Shown here: positions 1 to 12,400 of the stretch, piece after piece
How the letters are laid out: each line of letters opens with the position of its first letter
How positions within the stretch are numbered: the first letter of the stretch is position 1
Assembly: GCF_021155765.1 (NCBI RefSeq)
Contig: NC_060110.1
Location: 10,539,501-10,603,500, forward strand
DNA: 64,000 bases
DNA from: Diprion similis
Lineage: Eukaryota; Arthropoda; Insecta; Hymenoptera; Diprionidae
Direction: 5' to 3'
Notes under the pieces: generated by a model
What the model was told of the DNA's origin: nothing
The model's database searches: none
What the model saw: only the letters and a program-made list of their open reading frames with translations
Program-made: the position numbers and the translations under genes

Positions 1-1533
1 TGAGCGAACAAGGTGTCGACAACAGGCTAAAAGTCAGAAAAATTTCGCACGCTTAAGCGCCGCTTTTTACACGGAATAAAAAAAAAAAAACTCATCTGGC
101 TCGTTGTAAGTCTCGGTGTAATTGGAGGTGAAGCATCAAATAGGCTGGAAGCTCATTCGTGAATAGGGGCAAAAAAATTCCCAACTCTGAATTGTGCATG
201 GAAACATTTTACGTTTCTTATAATTTCTTCAGCGCTATCAGTCACGGTGTAAAAGAAATAAAAGAAAAACCAGGAGTCTTGTTGCCTTTCACGCGATGTT
301 GAAATTTATTATTCTTTGCCTAACGTCTCTCGGACTTGAATGCTGAAACTAATTTATAACAAACTTTGGGTGATTATTTTCACTTATTCATTAAATTTTA
401 TTCTTTATTTATTTTTAGACATTTTTTTTTTAGTGAATAAAGTTTGGTTTAATTCGAGACTTAAAGTTTTCCTCTGCACTGAAATTACAAACCGCCTTTG
501 CGTGGGTGAAAAAATAAAGATTTTTCGCGACATAGGGATGAGATATCTGTGAGAAACTTTCAAGTAGGAAATTGCTTGTTCACCGAGTCACAATGAGTTG
601 ATAGGAGTTCAGTTCTGAAAATTTTCCGAGATCCCTGATGATATTACCGACGTTTGATCACGTTTGAATGGGTATAATATTTGTAACTCTGACGACGAAG
701 TCTTGAATGTAATGTTGAAAACTATTTCCGTGGTAAGTTTGTAATTTCTGCACTTCTGATTCACCTGCAGCAGTTGAGCGGATAAAGATATTGGAAAAGT
801 ATAAAGAAAAAAAAAAAAAAAAAACTAAAAAAACAGAGTCCAGCAGAGGTGAAGGTTGCACAAACGGATCAGGTTGTTTCAAGTATTCAGGGGAGCTGCG
901 CAATAACAATTCCAGACTCGCAGCCATCTACTTGCTCAATCTAAAGCAAAGTTTGCAACCCCTATTTCGCTCTATCGCGAAATCAACAACGTTGTATTTT
1001 CCAAGGAACGCGCGTTTCTCGCCGACTCCCGGAGGATTTAAGTATCCGTGCTACCTGCACTCTCCTCGAGGCGTATACCTACACAGGGCTGTGACAATCG
1101 TGTCGAACGACGTACAAAGATATTCACTAGTTCCATTGCTGCATCGGTGAATGTGCGGAAGCCCGTGACTTTAATCCTAGCAACTCTTTCATCCTCTCAA
1201 AAGTACCGACGCCTTGTGGTACCTGCAAGGTTCACCGTCACCCTCTTACTCTCTCTCTCTCTCCTTCACTTTTCGAACTCCATGCGAAAGGAAATGTTTT
1301 TCAAGTTGTTCGATTAGAGATAAGAACGAAAACTAGGGTTTATTTATGCAAGGGCGAAAAGAAAAAGTAAAACGTGTGAGACGATAAGATAACCGTGAAC
1401 ATGTGAACCTCTCAAAAACTACGGCAAAGTTGAAACTATAGGTAAATTGGTACTTTTTTTTCGACCAGACGAATAAATCTAGTGCAAATATTCGTCTCTT
1501 TACAAAAGAAAGAATATATAGGAATTTTCTTCA

Positions 1534-1535
<2 letters not shown>

Positions 1536-1576
<41 letters not shown>
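1536..1576 (+). repeat. Poly-A tract (41 A)
   Basis: An uninterrupted run of 41 A. It could be the tail of an old retrotransposed sequence, but I see no recognisable element body or duplicated flank beside it. Confidence 0.8.
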
Positions 1577-1581
<5 letters not shown>

Positions 1582-3080
1582 CAGCAGAATCGCCGATAGC
1601 CAAGTACGCGGACAATTTTTTCAACAAATATAAAACAAGTTTAGGCATATGATAAAAAAAAATTTAGCTAAACGACGAGAATACCTTTTACCGGACTCTC
1701 GTAGATGCATCGACACGGTCTGTAGGGCAAAGGTTCATCCTTTGAGGATGAACTCGTGTATAACTTAGAAACTTGTTCTCTTTCGGCGTCAGAAGTACAG
1801 CCCGCCGCGTTCATCCTTCGCGTGGCATCCTCGGGCATGGACGCACCACCACCCTCAGGATACGTTCGCCGCGGGTCACAACTGTGCATTCACGTTTCAC
1901 CCGACATTCTTCGAGCGTTTGAAATTCGATGGAATTCCTGAATTCCATCTTGAGGAGGCCGCAATTCCCGGGTCAACCCTGCTTCCCTCTCTAGCGCAAC
2001 CCTTTGCCTCTCGATCCCCGTTAGGATGGATCGATTCAAGCGAGGTCGATAACCATTATCCTTGAATGAAAGTGGAAAATCATTTACGTATCCAAGGAAT
2101 GAGGAATTCTTTATTCATCTGTCTACTTAAACAGCATTCATTCGCTCAAAGTGGAGATTAATATCGATATTATAATAATAATAATGATGATGAAGGTGAT
2201 AATGATAATAATAATAAGCTTGAACCGATTTTTCTACTTAAGAATTATCACACCACTTGATTATACCAGATTTTAGCCAAGCTGAAAAGATTCAGAGATA
2301 ATCTTGGTCGAAAAGGAGATTCAGGGACTCGGGAGTGCCGAACGAAGCGGAATGAAACCGCAGCCTGCATATGATTTATGGAACGGATCGTATAACTCAG
2401 GGCGAAACGTTTTCATTCCGAACGAGATATGCCACACTTTTTTCGCCTCTCTGTCGTCACCGGTGATGGAAGATATGTTCCTTTGTCGGAAAATAAATCC
2501 TTGCCTCTTTAGGAGGTTAATTTCGCGAGAAGAAAAAAAAAAAAACTCACAAACCTATCACATTATTTATACGTACAAATCCGGAGAAATATTAAAATTC
2601 GATTGAACTAATTATTCGTGATGAAAGAACTGGTTTTTTCGTTTGCAAGTTCAAGATAAACTTTATTCTCTACGCCTATGAATCGTAAAATAATTTTCTT
2701 CTTTGTCATTCGTTTTAAAGTATAAATTTTGATCTCGTTAATACTCCCAATTGAGAATTTCTAGTTTCACCCTGTAAATATTTGGCGGACTAACCGAGGG
2801 ATGAAAAAATTCCACTACATATATATCGACACGTTTATCACGACTCAGACAAGGCCCGGAAAGTTCGTGCAAGATAACGATAATACCATAAAAATATCCC
2901 CGGGCTCACCCAAATTTTTTGCTCCTTTCCTCACGTCTACTCGTCGATATTTCAGCGACCGCGGTGGCTTTACGCTTTTAATATACTGCGCGTATATACC
3001 CTCGGGCTAGTTTTTATCGCTCACCTTAGTACATACCTAAGCGGTCTGCGGGCAAGCAGATATCTATGTATCGGTATGCA

Positions 3081-3118
3081 TTTGTATTTGTATTTGTATT
3101 TGTATTTGTATGTATGTA
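3081..3118 (+). repeat. TTTGTA-type microsatellite
   Basis: About five TTTGTA hexamers, passing into TATG/TGTA tetramers. Confidence 0.8.
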
Positions 3119-3587
3119 CCAAGATTAAAGACGCCGACCTGCTGTGCGTGTGGCTCAAACGTGGTACACCCACTTGGCCCTGCAGCACCCTTCTCACCGG
3201 AATATGGACCAAATGAAAATTACATGCGAAGCAAGCTTTCACAAAATCCCCGGGATTAGGTCCCGGTTCGGCGCTAATGCACCACACAATTATACACCTT
3301 CTACAAATTCACCATATATATGTATATAGATATACATTTGGCACATACAATTTGACCGTTGTAACTGTCATAATTACACAAAGCCTTGCAATGCAGCGAA
3401 GAATTTTCTTTTAATTTTTGTCAACGCTGGTCCTGTATGACCAATTTCATTTCAATGATGAATTATTCATAAAAACTGAGCCGGATTTAAAGTGATTTAA
3501 CATAATACAAGAGTTTATCTTAAAACGAGAATTTTTCAACAGAAATATGTTACAGTGAAATTGAAGCGAGAGGGTGGAAATTATCGT

Positions 3588-3819
3588 TTAAGGGGGTGCT
3601 GTAATCGATTTCGACGTTGAAATAAATATCTCTAGATATCGAGGTACACGTATCTCAAACGCAAAAAAAAGACTTGACAGCCCCATTCTATACACAATTC
3701 CGAACAAAACCACTTCAATGCATTTTCATTTGACAGAGAAATAAAGATTGATATTTGGATTACCTCGATATTTGGATATATATACGTCGACGTCAAAATC
3801 GACCGGGGCACCCCCTTAA
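3588..3819. mobile_element. Short inverted-repeat element flanked by TTAA (piggyBac-type MITE candidate)
   Basis: The element starts TTAAGGGGGTGCTGTAATCG and its right end, read on the other strand, starts TTAAGGGGGTGCCCCGGTCG. Homology of the arms continues through a TCGATTT-GACGT block and reappears at TATCGAGGTA inside. TTAA borders with terminal inverted repeats are the known hallmark of piggyBac-superfamily insertions. No coding capacity is visible, so it would be non-autonomous. Confidence 0.6.
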
Positions 3820-6408
3820 AAAATTTTCTTCTCACCGTTAAATATGTAAATTGGTGAGCTCGTAATAGCAGTGCGATAAAAAAGAAAAATTCTAGTGGCT
3901 CTGAAATATTTTATCGCAGTGTCGAATCTTGATTTTGGAAGATAAATGCTAAAGCTTGAGAAGAACATAACTGTGTAGCACTTTTACATAATCTTTACAA
4001 ATAAATTCATACGATACTGTGAGGACAACATTTCTTCGAATCACGAGGATTACCTTGCAGGTAACTATACTGAAACGCGTTATAAAGCCAACGCGTATAG
4101 CAGACCACATGAATTGCAACGATAAGAAGACGAGGTTTTTCTTTGGTTATATAAACGAGCATCGCTCAAGATTTGTAAAGAAAATGGTAACGCAGCGTGA
4201 AAACTGAAAGGTTAACGATGCTAGTTGAAAGCGGTCTAGTGAAGTCTAGTCCCTTCGGTATCGCTCGAAATGCGAAAATTATACACGCGTGATCCACATA
4301 GTCATAAATCACGGAAACGATTTGTTTACTTAGATAAACAGACACAGTGAAAAAATGTTATTTTTTATCCATCCATAAAAAAATTCCTGCTGTATGGTTA
4401 GCGTCAAATTGCAAATGACGAATAAATTGACCGGCAAAAGAATCCGATGACGAATTTTTCCGGAATCAAGTTAACGTCTTTGAATAAGGATTTAATAATA
4501 CGATTGTCAGTAGGCATTGTGACGTAGTACTTTACACGTACAACACATTGCGAATTTTCCCTCGTACGGCATCCAATGTTACAGATCGCAGAGTCGAACG
4601 ACATGTGTGTATAATTTTAAAATAAACAATCGCGATAATAATTAATAATCCGGTTGAATCAGGGAAATTGACAGAAAGGGGGAGACCCGGTAAGCAACGC
4701 ATTTCGCAGAATAACACTCCCTTTCGGAATTCTGTTGCTAATGAACGAATCTTTCGTCCAATTAATTATGCTCTCGAGACGTTAAACCGCGGCCTAATCC
4801 ACCGCCGTCAATCTTGTGGAATTTATAACGTATTACCGTATCGGAGTTGAGGATTTCCTTGGGGTTCCTTCCGTTCCGCAAGCTCTCACATGCCTATACG
4901 CATAAATGACGACGTTACATCTTCCCAAGACATGTGTAATTTCACTCTCTCTTCAATCGGCCATCGCTCTTGCTCGATAGGTTGTTAAAAATTTTAAATC
5001 TCATTTTCTCCAGACGATAACTTTACTTTTTCCGCAAAGTTTCAAACAGATTTTACCCTAATAAAATTCACGGATGATTACGGACACCGAATCTTTAAAT
5101 TTAATCCCGATACTGAACATTTTACGAATATATAATTACTTGTTGAAAATTTTCATATTATTCAAACTTCTTGCACGTATTAAATACCCTTTCGGAGAAT
5201 TCCTTCAATTAAGACATTTCAAGATGTTTCAAGAACCGGATTACCAATTAAGAATTTCACGGAAGTGCGACGAAGAAGAAGAATAAAGGCACAATTTTTT
5301 ACCCTGACGCCCCTTTTGTAATGAAGATTACGTAATGGAGGGTTAAAATGACCAAAAATTACTTGAATCGCCGTAAGATAAACATTAAAAAGGAACCACT
5401 TTGTCAAGGGTAAGAAATTACTTTTCTTCATACATCCAATTTGACGGAATTTATTAATCTCATACGCCATAAAGCGAACGTAACGAGTAGGAACAAAGCG
5501 TTACGCTATTTTGTACCATGCACAATGTGTAACTAATTTATAGTCATTGACGGGCGTATTTGACTACACGGTTGTTCGGCCATACCTATTATTAGCACGT
5601 AACAACTACCCATATTACTTTGTGATTCGGTTGACAATTACATTCGGTGCGAGCGTGTATAATACAAATGTAATGTAATTATCCATATAGAGGGTTAATT
5701 CCATCGTTATTATAGTCCTATTATAAACTTCCTCATCCACATGTTGTATTGTCCGAAAATTGCAACAATACAATAACGGCTAAAATAATTCATAAAGCAA
5801 TTGGGACAAAGCTTGAAAATATTTGAACTAATTCTGGAGGCGTTAAACCGTAAAACGAAGACGGAATTTCGTTGAGGAATCGTGATTTTATCACGAATTA
5901 TTTCAGAACTTGCAACACAACAAAATAGATGATGTATAATTAACGCTTCTGATTCCTGGCCGTGCGCATTAATTATTATTATTATACTCGTATCTTTCCT
6001 TAATGCTAGACATGCTGTGGACGTTCAATGACAATAAAGAAATATCCTGAATAGCCACATCATCGCGTCTTGGCCGTCGACAGCCGAGAGAGTTTGAAGC
6101 GTTATCCTGATTGGTCTGAACGACTGTCATCCAAGACGCTTACAAGGAAGGACCGAAACGATTCGGGGAAACTCGATTCCAAACTGTGCCTAAAGCGCGT
6201 CCTCACTTTCCTGTCAACTTAGGATCAAATTGACATAAGAGAAAAAGCAGAACACAAATAGGCATGAACATATGAGAAATCCGACAGACTTGATCTCGAT
6301 TTCGAAGAAAAATGAAATACCGTTCATGGGTGTAAAGACGAAGGCATCCTTCGAAGAAAAAACACGTCCATCCGATATTCTACCTTTTTCATTCTCCCTG
6401 TGTTACAG

Positions 6409-9400
6409 ATACAACGTGATATTCATGATACTCACGTACTTCCTGCCGATTGGATCAATGACGTTTACGTACGCCAGAGTTGGTCTTGAATTGTGGGGCT
6501 CCCAGAGCATAGGAGAAGCAACCCAGCGCCAGTTGGATAACATTCGCAGCAAGCGAAGAGTGAGTCTTGGATTGAAATATTATTAGTTTAGCTAACGTAC
6601 ATGTACATTTCACCGAATAAACTTATGGCGTAGGTTACGTGCAGCCGCTTTATCGCTCGATCCAGGAGCTACATTGCACCTCCGACGGGCCTTCCATTTT
6701 TCACAAAGTGACGCGTACGGCGCGCATTCATTCGACCGTATATCATTTTATGAAGATGAAACAGATAATTATGCGGCGCAGGGATGTTTCGGCCGCTTTT
6801 AATTAACGTAATTATTTTCAATTACCGCTGCAGTTATACCATGTTGTACTGAATATTAACGCAACACTGAACAGACGAAGCGCCCAACCGCCTGTAAAGT
6901 AGGTATACAGCTCTACACTCCTACAGCGAAAATATAATACAGTAACAGAGGAAAAGTTTAGGCAGCGGATTTTCCAGGGTATCCAAAGATTGGAATGAAC
7001 AATAAAAAATGCCTGACACTGCTAGGTTCGTCTTAAAAAATTTCGTCCATCTTTTAGCGTCGAGTACCGTATAACGTGTTTTTACGTTGAGATGAAACAG
7101 ATATTTTTTTACCGAAAGAAAAAATAATACAAATCACACTTGCACTTTACGTTATAATTGAGCGATAAGGGGTTCGTAGTAATGTCGTGAAAACTGATTA
7201 CTCTAGGATGCAAATATCAATTTTTCCAGAACTTTTCTATGATTTCCGAAGGTTTGGAAGAATTCAAAGTCAATACTTACTTCTAGAACGTCAAAAACAA
7301 CAGATTGAAGAATTAAAGAATTAACTTGTACCTTCAACCTTACAACAACTAACTGATTTTGCTAAAAATTGGGCTTCTTTTTCTCAGACTTGGTTGCCAG
7401 GGAATCTTTGCGAGGCTTGCAACCTCGATAGAAAGGAACCCCCAGCTCGAAGATGAACCTTCTATATCTAAGGTTAAGAGAGGCGTAATAACGTAAAGAT
7501 CTGCGGGCCAAGGTAGCCACAGTGAAGAGTGTTGAGCGCTGCCTCCGAAACCACAATATCAGGATAATCCGAACTCGTAAAGCCGAGTTATCATATTATT
7601 ATTTTATTACGTCCGCGAGATTCGGCGTTTCGGCAGTTACTCAATTTACGGCCACCCACGGCCAAAACCATCGGAAAGAAGTTTGCGCGAATTTACGGCG
7701 TTGCTGAGGCTTCTCGTCGTTTTGATTGGCAGGAAGTTATTCGATGAAAATTATTTCCTTTCCATCGGGTGTGCCTAAACAGTGGTGGGCTAAACTCACC
7801 GGCAGGTTGGTCCACCGTTTATCGAAAACACTGACACGGCGTTCTCGGTGAGTCTGGAGCAGCTGATCGAATCCACGAACAAAAGAAACAGGCACAGGAG
7901 AGAGACTATGGAGCAAGAAGCAAAGGAAATCTTTTCAATACGCACGTTTTCAATTTTAGTCTAAAACAAAACCATTTCCATGCAAATATTTACTCTACCG
8001 ATTTCAATTTCGATCGGCGAAAACAAATCTTGGGCGTAGTTTCAACTTTAAAAACATGAAACAATACGTTGTTGAAAAAGTATAAAATCGAATGAAATAT
8101 ATTTCTTTCGTAAATATATAAATACCTGTCACTACTAGCACCGTTGAAGTTTAAATTACAAATTAAAAAATGTCCGATACTGATATTATTTACGAGGGTG
8201 AAATTTTTCGATGAAAAAGAAAGTGGAAGAAAAAAAAAACGCATTGCAAGAGCAGAAAATTTATGCGATTGCAATCTGGGTAGGTATAAACGCCAGATCG
8301 GAATCTGGGGCAGGGTTTGAAAAAAGTTTTAATCGCTCGATTTAATGGGGAGGGGGTGTAACGTCGATCAGGGGAGATGCGCCCCTCAAACGCCTCGGGC
8401 TGAAACACCCCATCAATTTATTTCGGTCTCCTAATTGACGTAAAAAATTTTTCTTCCACGTCGGTAAAAAGTTTCTCACTTCAAATTTTCGTTCAATCAA
8501 AAATTAATTTCACACAGACGTTGATGACGTGTAATTAGCCGGCTTAACGTTAATTAAACCATCGGTTAGGGCTCAGGGGAGTTTTCTAGTAAAGGGTGAG
8601 AGCTTCTGTTTGGCCTGACCGAAGGGGCGCGGCAGTTCTCGCCTGTCGAATATCACCTCCGTAAATACTGATAAGGTGCAAACACGAGCTGGAAGAGGAT
8701 CGAGAAATTTCTCCGTCACCCTGCTGCAGTCTCTTTGCACTGAGACAGCAATCGATACTGCTGTTAAAATTTTTCTTCCCGCCGGGCACGATTCGCGGCT
8801 GAGAGTTCCATCGTGCTTTAGATTTACCAGCCGGCTGTACAGTGAAATTCTCACTTTGTACAGATGGCCGCAGACACGTGGCCAGAAAGCGCAGGGCAAA
8901 CGTTAAACTCCATTATAACTTGTAATTAGGTGATTCTCTCGTGGACCCGCGAACCGAAGCTTCCCTGCCATCCATTTCTAGCCTTATACTATACGCTAAT
9001 AAGTTGTGTCACTCCCATTTCGCATTTTACCACGGACACTATCAGCCAAGGAATCCTGTCTAACAATAAATGGCACCCACTCTATTAGCGAAGCTGCCAC
9101 CACCGAGAGGAATTCCTAGTCGCGGTTACTTCACGGTCCTTCATAAATATACATATATGTATACTGTACCTTCTCACCCTGTATACTTAAACGACCAAGT
9201 CTTAGTTCTAAAAGCATAGTTACAACGTAAAAGTATCTTACGAATAGATGAATACTTGCGGTTGCTTCGCCAACCTTTGAGAGCACGTATTTTCTTAAAT
9301 ACACGATTTTTCCCTCTATTTTCTGTGTTTCACAGAATTTGCTTTATTGTTGTAGAACCGTTTGATTTTTCTTGTAACACAGAGTTACAATATATACATT

Positions 9401-12400
9401 TTTTCTGGATACAAAATGAAAATAATTTTCGATACTGTAATCAGAAAATCTTCTTAATTATATTCAAACTCTCGTAATATTTTTTCTTCTAATTATTGCA
9501 GTTACCTGATGTTGGTATGACAATAAAATTATAAGGCTTTATTTACTTAGAACAACGTAGTAGACTAACAATAAGCTGCAGCCAAAGTTAATTTTGCTGT
9601 AACCATGAAACAGTATTTCCAAATATAAGCACACTAAATAGTTGTTTGTATCATATTTTCTTGTAATTACAAGAATATTTCAACCTTTATAGATAAAAAA
9701 AATTAAAAAAAATAAAAAATTCTCATTGTCACTGTTATGTGGAATGACAAACTTGACTAAATTACTACTATTCTACATGACGAATAATTACCGTAATGGA
9801 TGATTATGATGACGGTGGGCGTGTGCGTGTTTAAATTTGTAGATGCGAAACGCACCCGCCCATCCCAGAATTTTTGTAACCAACCATCGTGGTCGACCTT
9901 GTCGAAGTTAATTCGTCGATATATCACACACTGAGAAGATTAACACACCGCATTTTTTTCTCCCTCGATGTTTTTGATTTCATTCATAATATTTATATTG
10001 TATACGATTGTCATCGCTCTAAATAGCACTCCTGAGTTATATCAGATATTTCAAAAAATTATCGAAATTAAAAACAGTGAGAGAAAATGATTTATCGAGT
10101 TGGCAGGGAATACCTCGTATATAAATAATACACGTACATAAATCTGCGGCTAAAAGCCTTCCAATGTGAATTAAAACTCTTTACACGTATTGTTCGTTGA
10201 CGAGTTTGCTTGTAATTATAAGTCGACGGCAAGGAATATAATAGCGGCCTTTCAAGATTCCGTGATTATAATACACAATTGCGCAGAATAGCAGTTACCT
10301 AAGTACCCACCGTACAGCACCAACGCAGCGATATCATTTGTTCGAGGTGAAACTTTACAATATGCAAATCAGAGATAATGCGCCCCGTGAAATCCCAATG
10401 AATAACACGCGTGCCCATAGCTGCAGAATACTCGGCATTTGTGTAACGCTTCGACTATCTATCTCAACCTAAATGCATTATGCCTGTAGTCCCCTGCACC
10501 CTATCGAGCACATAGTTGACGAAGCATTCAATCTTTTTCGTCGACCACTCTCTTGGCGAATCGATTACGAAAGCTATAGTCAAACGAGTCGCGTACATAC
10601 GTATTATAATACATTCGAATAGACAGTAGACTGATTTCTTTCTTTCTCTCTTTCAATTCATTAGTTTATTTCTCACCAGAGCTAATCTTTTAATTTAAGA
10701 AAGAAATTATTTCTGTATTCATTCATTAGTTCGTCATTCATATATTTATTCATTTATTCATTTATACATGTTTTCTGCTTGTTTTTCCTCATTTCAAATG
10801 CGTGGCACAATTTCAATTTCACTCGGTATCTTCCGATTGCTCGTAGTCCATGGTTATATGTACACATACTGTAATATAACGCTGTAAAAATACATATAAT
10901 GTGTTTCGTGTTAATTAATAATAATGTCCAAGGTGATAAGGTGTCTCGTTCATTCACCTTAGAAACAGGCTCTGCCATTTTGTAGGTAAAACAATAGCGC
11001 ATGTATAATTATGCGTGTGGTGAAATTTATTGCATCACATTATCTGTCGCGCTTTCGCCTCGCGCCACGTGAAGTCTGTTTATTATGTTGAATCACATAT
11101 TACCCCACAGAGATTTGACTCACCCATGATATTACGTGTTTGCGAAAATCCCAGGCTACAGCCACCGCGTTGTCTCTCTCGAGTACAGTGAAATTTTTGG
11201 CCAGGTTGAGTAATTTTCAGTAAAACAAAACAAGAGCTAAAATTTTAGGTGAAATTGAATCATAATTTGATTCAATGAAATATTTCAACGCAAAATTCAA
11301 CTACCTATTCAGCAAAAGAAGTTGAAAAGGTTGATAATTCCACCGTACTTATGAAGTTAATATTTTCTGTAATCGATACAAATTCTCAACCAATTTCCAA
11401 GAAATCATACAGTTTTATCTTGTAACGTAGACCTGTTCAGTCTCAGCTTTCTACCCCTGATCTTAAAAATTAAGTGTAGCATAACGTACACGCGCATTTC
11501 TTTGGGTCTTCATTAAAATTCCACGCCCATGCATGTATAAAAATATGCTGCATCCACGGCGTAATTATTTCTCCACGTTATGAGCGTAATAAAAATTCTT
11601 CAGGCATATTATAATTAAAGTCGAAAAACTACGTAGACGGAATAAATAATTATGATTTGGATTATCAGTAATAAGCCAACTTGAAAATCGCTTATCCCGT
11701 AGTCCGAAAAGTGACTAAATTTTGTAATCACTGCAACATAAAATTTCCTTTCATATTTTTTTAATCAAACAAGAATTTAACATCAAATTAATGCAATAGT
11801 TGAGAAACAAGGATAGCCAAGGAATGCAAAGTAACCAAAACTGCGAATTCCTCTCGTTATACCCGGACTACGAGTTTGTGAGAAATGTGCGAAATTTGAT
11901 ACCTTGATTCGCACAGCTTGTCGCGCGAAGGGTTGAAAGCCTCGAGAACAATTGAATCGGCTTCTCCCTTTGACGAACCTTATCACGTCCGCAAGTGTGA
12001 TTAAGTTTTTACGTCCGGAACGCGACTGCCGACTGTTTGCCGTGTCGCCTGTCTGACTTACCGTTGACTTTTTCCACTCACTTCGCCGCGGTTCTGGTGT
12101 AATCACGTTACAGGGCTGCGGCTTCGGCCGTGCCCAAACGATTCGCGGTGAGATTAGGTGTGACTTAATTTCGCCGAGGCTTTCCAACGCATTTCGATTA
12201 CGACCTTGCCCGCGAGACTGACAGACGGATCGACCTTCAGACAAGCCGGTTTTGGTTTAAACGCGAGATTCCGTTGAAAAAATTTATAGGGATGTACGGC
12301 TAATCAGCCGAGCCAGAGCAGACGAAGCAGGTGAACTTCGGTATTTCTATTTCGGATTTGAACCTGGTTAATTCTGGGAGGAGGGGCACGAAGTGGTAAG

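Larger units (their letters stand above)
1..6408. other. No recognised gene; probably upstream intron of TkR99D
   Basis: I see no convincing coding exon here. The first recognisable receptor exon begins at 6409 and continues a codon opened by an earlier exon. The TM1-TM4 exons must therefore lie further left, and this stretch is best read as intron, by inference. It holds a 41-base A run at 1536-1576, imperfect ATA/ATG trinucleotide repeats near 2171-2217, a TTTGTA-type repeat near 3081-3118, and a TTAA-flanked inverted-repeat element at 3588-3819. Short open frames such as 791-1150 have no recognisable domain and low-complexity starts, so I did not call them. Confidence 0.5.

Noticed and set aside
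791-1150. 119-codon + strand open frame
   Set aside because: It begins in an A-rich, Lys-rich low-complexity run, has no recognisable domain, and overlaps other chance frames on both strands.
6272-6408. Upstream extension of the TM5 frame starting MRNPTDLISI
   Set aside because: An acceptor (GTTACAG) ends at 6408, and conserved receptor sequence begins right after it; the extension reads as intron.
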